From: Dimargaris cristalligena
Lineage: Eukaryota; Kickxellomycota; Dimargaritomycetes; Dimargaritales; Dimargaritaceae
NCBI GenBank assembly: GCA_027576995.1
Contig: JANBQC010000099.1
Coordinates: forward strand, 1 to 29,330
Length of the DNA: 29,330 nt
Direction of reading: 5' to 3'
The first letter of the stretch is position 1. The number at the start of each line of letters is the position of its first letter. The position numbers and the translations under genes are program-made. Shown here piece by piece: positions 20,926-29,330 of the stretch. The notes beneath the pieces were generated by a model, which ran no database searches, was not told the origin of the DNA, and saw nothing but the letters and a program-made list of their open reading frames with translations.

Positions 20926-21985
20926 GCAGGCGTGTGAGCTGTACTTTATTTTTTATACAGAAATATAGTTTCCACCTGTATTATGTAGCTCATTTATTAA
21001 TACGTCCAGTGTCACTTAATACCATCAAAAGGCGGTGTCATGCATACCACGCGACTTAAGGGATTCTAGCTAGACCGATTAATCTAGGTTAGCATCCAGA
21101 AAGATATACTAGATTTGTAATACTGTATGGTTATAGTCATTGGTGAATTAAAACCTCGGAGAATGCCAATAAGAGATAGATTGAAAAGTAGTATATTAGT
21201 CAAAATGTGAATTTTCTGGAAGTCAGCAAAGGATTAGTGATTCAGCATGGCGATGAACTTTTCTGTCCGCCTAAACCAAGCCAATATAAGTCGAGACACT
21301 GGTCATCAATTGGAGTGAGATGACTACACGTGGCCATATGATGTATGTTGTGTATTGTCGTCCCCATTTCCTTCACATATGACTTTGGGATTCCGGGGCC
21401 ACATAACCAAAATCGGATAGTATTAGTGTTAGTATTAGTATGTGAAGAAGAGGTGTATAAATAAAATCCTCCAACGACAAAATAGGCCAATCTTATATGC
21501 CCCTAGCCCTCAAAATCCAATCTATATTTGAACTCCAGGCTTTAGCTATTCGTAGGGTCACCGACAGTCGCTTAGGGATTTTCGGGGTATAAACCTTGCT
21601 ACCGAATCTGCTTCGATGGAAAAATAATTTAAAAAAAGGTACTAAAGTCCCCTATTATTATTTTTGTGGCGTATTTAAACACATTGGTGCCTGAATCGGG
21701 TCTGGTTTATTCATGGGTGTTAAAATCAAACACATTTGGATTAGAACCAGGGGGGTATTCAACCCTACATTTAAAGAAAAGTGGGCAAGTGTAAATGGTG
21801 TTGTGATTCCCAAGGAATCGACCATGCTTCCAAGGCTCTTATACTAGTTGTAATTCCCGGTGGAGTGAATTGATGTACAATTAGTCATGGATTGTCAACT
21901 CATGTAACTTCCTGATAAACATAACGGCTAATGAGCGGCATTTGGTGCGTTTATCAACAAAGTACGTAAACATGGGCAGAAAAGG
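20926..21985. other. Intergenic region
   Basis: AT-rich with no supported gene. A short AT-rich repeat of the TTAGTGTTAGTATTAGTA type lies at about 21422-21440. Normal CpG frequency, unlike the segment starting at 23135. Confidence 0.35.
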
Positions 21986-22210
21986 TTGCCGACTATGGAA
22001 TGCCCCGCTTCTTCAATTCAAATAATATGGCCTTATTCAACTCTTCTTTCGAACATCCAAAATCCTATCAGTGCTATTGATAGTATTAACCGACCTGGAC
22101 TATCCGTTTTTCAACCGGTATCTATTTTATCAATAGTTGCTAGTCGATTAGTGACTTTAGAGAATATGACCCTGAAGTCAATGGCAGTGTTGGTAGGGGA
22201 AATTATTTGA
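21986..22210 (+). pseudogene. Possible first-exon relic of the secreted-protein family
   Basis: A 74-codon frame holding N-P-I-S and then R-P-G-L-S-V-F-Q-P. The intact first exon has N-P-M-I-S (34-38) and R-R-G-L-S-I-Y-K-P (47-55): five identities and three conservative changes in the nine-residue block. The second Arg of the dibasic processing site is replaced by Pro. The signal peptide is not recognisable in this frame. Moderate to weak support. Confidence 0.3.
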
Positions 22211-22720
22211 CGACTGAATACCTAAGGCAGATTGGCCCGGGAATGGAAGCACACCATTGTGGTGCTGTAGTACTCCACTCGCTCAAAAGTGCACCGGTTC
22301 ACTGTGTATACCATTAATGGGATATGGGACTGACCTTTATAGTCAATACAGCCCATTAAAGGATATCACGCTGGAATAATGGGGTTATCACGGTCCGGTG
22401 TGCCCCGAAAGATCTTTTGGCATAAGACGGCCTATTTCGGCCCTATATTCGGTACCGCTATAGTCTCTACCCAAGTTCCTAGCATTTAATTGCCAACTGC
22501 TTCTCTAAACCGCCAAATCAATTACATTCCAAATTACCTGCTACCCCGCCACGGGCCACACGCACACCCTCACTTTAATTATTGTGTGGTGTGTTGTGAA
22601 GTAAGGTAGCGTTGGATTACAATCAGACAAGCTCCCAGGCTCTATTTTATTTCTCCGTGGATGGGACATTTTGGAAGACCCTTGCATAGGTGGCCAGTTT
22701 TTCAAACAGAGCAAAATCTC
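22211..22720. other. Intergenic region
   Basis: No gene supported. CpG dinucleotides are frequent here, which sets off the CpG-free block that follows at 23135. Confidence 0.35.
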
Positions 22721-22984
22721 TCAGCACTTCAACCAATAAGGTAAAATTGGCCGGTACTTTGATACCCCCCCCATTCGACTGCCCCTGGGGCCCATGGGGG
22801 TTTTTTTTCCTAATAATGACCACAAATACACTCGGGTAGACCGTAGAATGAAAAGCGCATTAAAGATTCCAGGGAGTATACTTCTATCCCGAGGCATCGA
22901 ATACGGATAATGGTCAAGAGACGAGTTGTAGTTAAACTGCTGATTTAAACGCAGCCCTTTCTCGTGAACAAGGTATGTTGCCAC
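22721..22984 (-). pseudogene. Relic of the secreted-protein family, inverted
   Basis: An 87-codon frame on the minus strand. It reads F-N-Y-N, then L-x-H, then 12 residues later P-G-I-F-N-A-L-F, then R-S-x-x-x-Y-x-W. The intact protein has F204, N208, L212-x-H214, the same 12-residue gap, P227-G-I-L-S-T-V-F234, then R235-S-x-x-x-Y240-W241. The L-H to P-G-I spacing is identical without gaps. Only the middle segment survives, and the frame starts at an internal Met without a signal peptide, so it is a fragment. It lies in opposite orientation to the intact gene, implying inversion or dispersed insertion. Confidence 0.45.
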
Positions 22985-24369
22985 ATTCGACTATCCATAT
23001 GTATAGAATTCTATCCAGCTACCTAATATTTTGAATGAAAGATGTATGGAAATATAAAATTCAAATTATTCGGTAAACCATGGAATCTGTCTCCAATGGG
23101 GGCATTGTTATACAGCTGGAATAAACTTTTTCCGTTTGTTCAACACATTTTCAGGGAAGAAAAATTAAATAAGAATGATAAGGTTTTGTTGAGTTCAGCT
23201 GACTCCACATATGGACATTAAACCCACCATCAAAATTACACCATAGGGCATCTTTACCCTCACAATGCCATCTTCCTGGGGGATCTTAGTTATTATTCTA
23301 GTATAAGTGACTCCATACTACTGTGCTGGTTTCTTATGAATGGCAATATCCCCAAATTACTATTGGTTATAGGATAATATAGGGTCTAATCCCCTCATAT
23401 ATTCAATTGGATTAATAATTATATTTTACTATAAAGTTACATGGGCACAGTGTAGATGATTATGAATAAACCATCTTAGCAGTGGAACCTCAGATTCATC
23501 CACAAATGCATTTTGTCAATAGGAAACCAATATTATGCCCAAATGCACAGCCAGTGGGCACACTTGTTTAAGCCATTTGTGCAGTAAACTGAAATACATA
23601 AATGGGCCAAGGAAATTTTCCAAGATATTTAATAATGATCCACAGTCAGATTTTTTCATCATGTTTATATAAATTACCTATAATAGATGATGAATACTTG
23701 TGATTCTCCAGACTCTTGTTTTAGAGGATTTTTTTTTGTTGCCTGGGTTCACCACTCTTAGTCCATCAAGAGTCCCAAGGATAAGCTTCTAATGGTAAAT
23801 AGGGCTTAGGCTCAGCTAAGCAGGCTACTAGCACCAGGTACAGGCACAGTACTAACTAATAAAGGCTTCAGTGCAGGTATAGGTAAGGGACATGTAGGGG
23901 GCATACTTACTAGTCAGTATGGGGGGGTGAGTGTATATAGGGTTTATTAGGGGTAAACCAGGGGATAAGAATAAGCTAAGGAATCTAACCAGTCCCAATG
24001 AGGTCCAGTTATATCTATATAGGGACAACTCCAGAGGGAGGTCCCAAGGGAAGAATACTACTAAGACTAAGGGGTAGGTAAATAGGCTAACCTGGATGGC
24101 CGCTAGGATCTGGAAGACTCTGATAGTAACTAGAAGAGGCTTCAGATTAACATTTGAGTGAATAGTGCAAAGAGGCAGAGTCTGGAAGGGGAAGGAATAT
24201 ATGATATAGGATGATCCCATAGTACTGGGGGTGACTATGGGAAGGTTAATATGGCACTATAAGGCCTAATAGGGATGGATACTAAGGTATCCAGATTAAG
24301 GAGGATTAGATAGTCCAATAGTTTTGGTACCATTTTTTGTGTAGATAATATTATGTATAATTTGCTCAC

Positions 24370-25036
24370 CCTCTCTGAAATTTGGGATATCACATAATAT
24401 AGGAATAATGGGTCAACTTGGAGCCTATGTGCCCAAATATGGGTATGGTGAACTTACCACATTTTTACCTACTTTTATTTTTATCTATTTCTTGCACTTA
24501 TTGGAAGTATGCCCCTGACAAGTGAATGAGCCCCTGCCCCTGATGAGTATAATCATTTTTCCTCCATTTTCATTAGTATAGTATTTTTTCCATTAGTATA
24601 TTATTATACCCTTGACTATGATGCACCCCTGCCCCTGACTGGACTGTACCCCTGTATTCACACTGCCCCTAGCCTAACTACACCCCTGTTCAAAGTGCAG
24701 TTAAAAATAGTTTTCTCCCTTTCCCTTTGTCCTTCTATTATTTCACATTGGATTTATTGTTTACCCAAGTATTACCTATCCTTTGTGATGACTAATAATA
24801 TTGTCTGGGAACTCCCCTCCCTTTCCCTCTACTTAGTTATCCAATATTCTGGGACCTTATCTCCCTTTCTCTATTATTCATCTATCTTTTCATTTAGGCT
24901 TCCCCTTTTGAGTATAAATACTCCCCCTTACTGCCACCTCTTGGAACAGCAAGTCTATCATCACCTTTCCCTTCTTATCATCTATCTTTTCAAATAAAGT
25001 TCAGTTTTCAAGGATTTAATTTCAGTTCTTTACAAT
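24370..25036 (+). mobile_element. LTR-like segment inside the CpG desert
   Basis: Signals in the order expected of an LTR: TATAAATA at 24913-24920, AATAAA at 24993-24998, a possible end at TTTACA near 25034, then a TGGGTA sequence that could be a degraded tRNA primer-binding site. The start near 24375 (TGAAATTTGGGATATCACA) is only a guess. No second LTR, target-site duplication, gag or pol motif was found. A second TATAAATA is at 25536-25543. Confidence 0.2.
24507..24690 (+). repeat. Degenerate CCCCTG-spaced repeats
   Basis: The hexamer CCCCTG (or CCCTTG) recurs about eight times with irregular spacing of roughly 6 to 40 bases. A duplicated CATTAGTATA occurs at about 24570-24601. A related direct repeat, CATCTATCTTTTCA, occurs at 24879-24892 and 24979-24992. 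This looks like an old decayed minisatellite within the CpG desert. Confidence 0.4.
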
Positions 25037-25620
25037 GGGTATAATAGTAGCCAGAGATAACCCTGAGTCTCTTTAGCTGAGGTGGAGTGGAATAAAGTGG
25101 CAACATTAGTAAAAATATTTAATAGATCTAATTACAAATGGCAGGGTGTTTGACAATTACAGATTGTGTACCAATATAGACATGCTGTAACCTGCCTAAA
25201 TAGAAACCTAATCTCACCAGGTGACCCAATCCAACCTTGATTTTATAACACCTATTGAAATGTATTTACCCTTTTCACTTCTCATTTTTATCTTGGAAGT
25301 TACTGTTGTCTGTAACATGCATTTCCAACCAGATTAAACATAGGCACAGCCCAGTCTATACTGGGTCATTCCTGTTTATTCACCTTCAAAATTGACATCA
25401 GAACCCCAATGGTTCTGCCCATTTAATGATAACTAGCACTGTGGTAATTCACCATTGAACCCACCATATCTGAATTGGTGGTCTCTATTGCTAAATTGCT
25501 ATAATTCCCTATTTGGCTTGTGCCCATTGGTGCTGTATAAATAGTGCTAGCATTTATGATCTAAGAGTAAACCAGATCATTTTATGTGAGCATTTTCAGG
25601 GTCATTCCTGAATATTTTCA

Positions 25621-25650
25621 GAGTTTAGCAGAGTTTAGCAGAGTTATCCA
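25621..25650 (+). repeat. 10-bp tandem repeat
   Basis: GAGTTTAGCA occurs twice in tandem, followed by a diverged third unit GAGTTATCCA and possibly a fourth. Confidence 0.6.
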
Positions 25651-26356
25651 GAGTATTATCAGTGTCTTAATATCTTCTTGGGTATGTCTATTATCCCATA
25701 TTCTATACCTCCAGTGTTATTGGTGGCAGAATACCCTTCCACCCTCCATACCCTTGTCCCTCCTGAGCTCCCCACAAAAAGCCTGTACCCCCACAGCCCC
25801 ATAGGCTATTTATATAGCACCTATATGTTATTGCTAGTTTCAATAACTTGACTAGGGCCTGTGGGACATTTATTTGGAGTGTCATGACATTAGTGTGCTC
25901 AGTTCCCAGCTGGCTGAGGTAGTACCATCTGCTGGGCTATAAGATATAAGTCTAGAGTGATAGACATGATAGAATTTGAATAGTCCAAAATTACCAATTG
26001 ATGGAGAGATATTATATTACATTTAATGGAAATAATTTATATTAATAGAAAGATCTTTTGAAGGGACTTTAAGCCTGTGAAAGAATTTGAGTATGGTCAT
26101 GAACAGGACACAAATAACTGGTTGGATAAGGGTTCACCTGGAAAAAAGGGGGGTGTGAAGCCATTGATCACATATCACACTATCCCTTCATAACTCTAAT
26201 AATATACAGACAACATACCACATGACTCAATTGATAAGCCGTTGGTCCACTAGTTGGGGGATATCTTCTGAGGGTTTAGGGTATTTCTGTCTTAGCACTG
26301 TATTAGCAGACTGATCTTATTTGAAATATCAGCAAGTATAGATGATATCGTTCTGC

Positions 26357-26998
26357 CTACCCACTTGGCTGATAGTCAAATGCAAGAGCTCGATTAACAA
26401 CTGCTTTACGACACCTCATATAGAGTTTCTACAGTTTATTCCAACTAACGGGGTTTATCATTGAATAGAAGAACCAATGCCACTTTTAGTTGATTTGCTG
26501 TTAGCCAACCGTTGTGGACAACCTCATCTTTAGGACTGCTTGGCACTGGTGTTGTGATGGGCCAAATGTAATGCATCGGATCCTTGACCAACCAACCCGA
26601 TGAGGGATAGATGGCTTATCTATACCAATGGGGCTGGTTCAAAGCGACCCTCGCTCTAATGAATAGTATAATGGGGGAGTAGTGCACATTGGGCCAATGT
26701 ACATCAACCATCTTAAGATTGCCGCGTTTAATATAGATCTACTAGCCACCAACATTATACTGTTAGACTGTCCACAGGGCCTCTCTACTCTTCCAATCGA
26801 CCTGATACAGGGAATACCCTAGTCACCTGCTTGGCCAAAAATGTACTCGAGACCACTGACGACGCTGAGCCCATTAACCTAAACTATCGATGGCTAAGAA
26901 GACAGTTTCCGTTTTCCGCCTATTCCTATAGATATATTACCCAATTTCCCGGGGAAATTCCAATGTGTTATGAGTTCGGCGCTACTCTTTTTAGATAG
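26357..26998 (+). pseudogene. Relic of the secreted-protein family, C-terminal two thirds
   Basis: Three frames in order. Frame one (26357-26533) reads F-L-Q-F-I-x-x-N-G-V ... H-stop-I-E-E-x-M-P, against F201-L-D-F-I-x-x-N208-D-V210 ... H214-I-I-E217 and E224-L-M226-P227. Frame two (from 26511) reads F-R-T-A-W-x-W ... D ... M-x-R-I, against F234-R-S-D-W238-P-Y ... M247-R-I249, and has two in-frame stops. Frame three is open for 88 codons (26732-26998) and ends G-E-I-P-M-C ... F-G against E355-I-P ... L363-C364 ... Y368-G369, then stops. The 88-codon frame has no ATG start. At least two frameshifts and three stops show it is dead. It begins just outside the CpG desert. Confidence 0.5.
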
Positions 26999-27050
26999 AT
27001 AGGTATATTTAGTCATGTTTGTCAGCGATTGGGTTTATACGCACACCGCT

Positions 27051-27625
27051 TTAAAAATAACTACGGGTTTGGTGAAGGGGAATAAACAAATATCCGACCC
27101 TTCCATAATAATGTAGAGAAATGGATTTATTATTTATTAAACACATGACAGTAGAACATTTATTATACATGAGTAGATTTGGCGGAGAGGAGGATATGGT
27201 AACATTCGTCGTTAAATAAGTCGTGAAGGGCGGTGAAACTGGAATTGGAATGGACATTACAATATGGTATGTGCATGGATGGGGTAACGGAAACGAAAAG
27301 TGAAAGTGACGAGGGCGAGTGATATTACATCCCAAATTAAGGAGAGAACATAATAGTGTACGAATTTACGGAATAGGAGCCAGGGCCTTTACATCTTAAA
27401 GGATAGAAGGAGATACACATCACCTGGCCCAAGGAGCCCACCAGCATTGGCTATGGTATTGGTTATTGGCTCGTTATTAACGAGGCTACCGTCGGCGAGA
27501 GTTGTAAGGGTGCTGTTTTCTAATGGATTGTATTGGTCCTGAGGGATGGGTTGACTGTGGACTACTATGCTGGAGACGACCATGACCAACAGAGTAACGG
27601 TTGATAGAATGGAAAACGAGACCAT
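27051..27625 (-). pseudogene. Truncated two-exon member of the secreted-protein family
   Basis: Exon 1 (27625 to 27424) starts at an ATG and encodes a clear signal peptide (hydrophobic core TLLVMVVSSIVV, probable cleavage near HSQ), then an Asn/Thr-rich stretch; it has 67 codons plus one base. A GTGATG donor and a TTCCAG acceptor (27239-27240) would excise 185 nt and join in phase to exon 2 (27238 to 27051), ending TAA. Exon 2 contains L-L-M-x-x-K-x-x-x-V, ungapped against LLMQSRVYIV of the intact protein. Exon and intron sizes nearly match the intact gene (64 codons, 182 nt), though the intron phase differs (1 versus 0). The product would be only 129 residues. A TA-rich element at 27657-27669 may be its TATA box. 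It could be a short functional paralogue or a 3'-truncated pseudogene; splice sites are tentative. Confidence 0.4.
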
Positions 27626-28208
27626 GATGAATAGGCGTGAATATGGTCCGATGATTGATATATATATATGTCTATTGAAATATCTTAAGGGGAGAGGGTT
27701 GTGTGCTGGTAGTGGAGAGAGAAAGGACAGGTTTTGTAATGAAGTAAATTTTAGTGGGCTACTATGGGGTTAACAAGGAAAGAAGGGGGTCGGGAATATT
27801 GGATAAGGAATCGGGTAGGCAATCATTCAGAAGTAATGGAGGGTGGGGTGCCTTATTTAAATTCATTTCTGGAGGGTGCCTTGCAGGTACCAACGAGGTT
27901 CTGCTCCCCCCTCTCCTTCCCCATAACGTCCCTTACTCGTTGACTTGAGTAGTCCACCTAAAGACTAATAAGGAGCTACCGCTACTCCCCCTGGTCGATC
28001 CAAGATGGCCCCCCACACGACCATCCAAACCGGAAAGAGACGCGCACCCTCATCTGCCATTCTACTATAGTTATGATGGCTCTATTCATGTGGTCATTGT
28101 TAACTAGGCTCCGTTTTTTTAAAGCATCCGTATCCAATCTCCACCTTACTGGCCGCGGTGGCCACGATCACTATTCAGTTTGAAACGGGAAGATTGAGCA
28201 TGCGGATC
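27626..28208. other. Intergenic region
   Basis: Apart from the possible TATA element of the minus-strand gene (27657-27669) no feature is supported. Purine-rich to about 27850, then CT-rich. Confidence 0.35.
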
Positions 28209-28698
28209 TTATGGTATATCCCAACTTGGATATTGGCGGTGTGTAAAAAGGATAAGCACAAACCAGGGTGATGAGATTGACGGCACGATCCTAATACATA
28301 GCATTGAGCCGCGGCGATCAACTGTACCTGTATATAAAATTAGAATACGGAGCCTTAAGATCTCGGGGTTAGAAGTGCACAATCCTTGACTACAGGGTCT
28401 CTCCGCCTCAGTCTCCTTCATACTTAGCAAGGATAACCAGTGAAATGGGGTATTCATTACTATTTTCAGTAATGGAGTGAGTCAATCTTAGTGGGGATTA
28501 GCCAATATTCGGTGTGGAAATAGCCGGGGTGGTATTTGACGAATAATGAAGCATGGTATACATATCGTGAAGAAATTGAGGGGAAGTCCATAGAAAGTGA
28601 CAGGTGATGCAAAGACCAAAGAAAAGGAACATAGAGAGCCCCAGCTGGGGTATCATGCCCTTTAGAAATGATACGACCCTGGTATCCCCAATCTCCAA
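28209..28698 (-). pseudogene. Possible inverted C-terminal relic of the secreted-protein family
   Basis: Two minus-strand frames in order. The first (28698 to 28498) has F-x-x-D-M-x-x-x-L against F308-x-x-D311-M312-x-x-x-L316. The second (28457 to 28209) has L-L-S-M then, at the same spacing as L347-L348-A-L to G362-L-C364, G-L-C-x-x-N-x-x-I against G-L-C-P-D-N-Y-G-I. That is seven identities in about 26 ungapped positions. Parts overlap the plus-strand frame at 28604-28903, so both cannot be fully right there. Confidence 0.3.
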
Positions 28699-28903
28699 CC
28701 GAATTAGAAAAGTAATACAAAAAAAAACATGGATTTGGATGAGCTTGGGGGTTGTCCGAAATGTAGTTTATAGCGACATGGGCACCTACCAAGTTCTACG
28801 GAGAAAACTAAGGGGAAACCTGTGTTTGGGGTGGAAAGGTTTTAATGCCATCGGAGGGCGGCTCGGGGGAATATTTACCATAAGAGCAACCTTTGGTGAA
28901 TAG
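28604..28903 (+). pseudogene. Possible relic of the secreted-protein family
   Basis: A 99-codon frame (opening at a GTG, first ATG at 28607) containing W-x-W ... V-R-N ... S-D-M-G-T-Y-x-V-L. The intact protein has Y-V-W-Y ... L-R-N297 ... R-D-M-G-E-Y315-L-D-V. The D-M-G-x-Y motif is exact and the order is right, with a deletion of several residues before it. No signal peptide or upstream exon. It could be chance, but the motif is specific. Confidence 0.35.
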
Positions 28904-29330
28904 TCGAATGCGCCAAGGAGATTAGACCTTTCCCACCATATAGATGCGTAGAATTAGGACCTGACAAGGTCTATCGGAGTGATGGAGATGGATGTGGGGA
29001 GGGAAGAGGAAATGGCAACCACGTTCCCGACTCCCCCGGAGCCTCTCCAGCTGGTGCACCACGCTATTGAACAATAACACTCGTACTCATCATTGGACGT
29101 TGAATGATAACGAAGCTGAGTCACTCTAGTGGTTCATAAAAAGGGAAATGACATCTGAATATAACATTACTTAAACTAATGATCCCTTTAACAGTGACCC
29201 GGGTCACTAATTTTTCTAGCGCCACCCCAGGGGGGAGTGTGCAGTTGGTGACAATCCAACACTCAATATTCGGACGTTACCAAGAAACGACTACCATGGC
29301 TACTATGGGCCCCCCATGAGGGAAGGAGTA
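28904..29330. other. Intergenic region at the window end
   Basis: No gene or regulatory element could be supported. Mixed composition with normal CpG content; the window ends without an open gene crossing the edge. Confidence 0.35.

Larger units (their letters stand above)
23135..26239. other. CpG desert, probably an eroded transposable element
   Basis: Reading every base, I find one CG dinucleotide in 3105 bases, at 24101-24102. The flanking CGs at 23133-23134 and 26240-26241 mark abrupt edges, beyond which CpG frequency is ordinary. From the base composition (about 40 percent G+C, estimated) on the order of a hundred would be expected. No gene is supported; the longest frames are 122 codons (24220 to 23852, minus) and 100 codons (24695-24997, plus), both compositional. 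Known biology: methylated CpG decays to TpG/CpA, and fungi commonly methylate repeats. Inference: an old methylated mobile element or insert. Alternatives are foreign DNA with intrinsically low CpG, or a mutation process like repeat-induced mutation. Confidence 0.7.

Noticed and set aside
23852..24220. 122-codon minus frame and a plus frame with few stops inside the CpG desert
   Set aside because: Neither shows reverse transcriptase, integrase or other motifs; both follow the skewed base composition.

Overview
The window looks like nuclear DNA of a fungus, probably an early-diverging (zoopagomycete-type) lineage. The evidence is a spliced gene with a short GT-AG intron, fungal-style TATAAA promoters and AATAAA signals, long pyrimidine-rich leaders before regulatory genes, and a GATA factor with an 18-residue zinc-finger loop. 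The taxon is inference only; no rRNA, tRNA, CRISPR or bacterial operon structure was seen.

Layout. The left part (about 0.4-5 kb) is conventional gene space: a thioredoxin/nucleoredoxin-like protein (482-1105, +) and a 628-residue Pro/Ser-rich coiled-coil protein (2998-4884, +) with a roughly 1 kb CT-rich leader. A large GATA-type transcription factor lies at 10980-13394 (-); its upstream side also has a long leader-like stretch holding a 30-bp tandem repeat. Between these lies one apparently intact, two-exon gene for a secreted, possibly Kex2-processed protein of 393 residues (7434-8797, +), which I could not assign to any known family.

The rest of the window looks gene-poor at first, but is not empty. 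Short open stretches on both strands (6.2-7.0, 9.1-9.5, 16.2-16.7, 17.5-18.6, 19.5, 20.7-20.9, 22.0-22.2, 22.7-23.0, 26.4-27.0, 27.05-27.6 and 28.2-28.9 kb) translate, across frameshifts and stops, to segments resembling successive parts of the 393-residue protein. One minus-strand copy appears to keep the exon/intron layout: first exon 67 versus 64 codons, intron 185 versus 182 nt. I read the region as a decaying cluster of a lineage-specific secreted-protein family with one surviving member. The alignments were made by eye and vary in strength.

Inside this region is a sharply bounded 3.1 kb segment (23135-26239) with a single CpG dinucleotide, although CpG is common on both sides. It has no convincing gene and carries LTR-like signals. 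The simplest reading is an old transposable element or other methylated insert eroded by CpG deamination. The relic cluster and the CpG desert are the two observations most worth following up.
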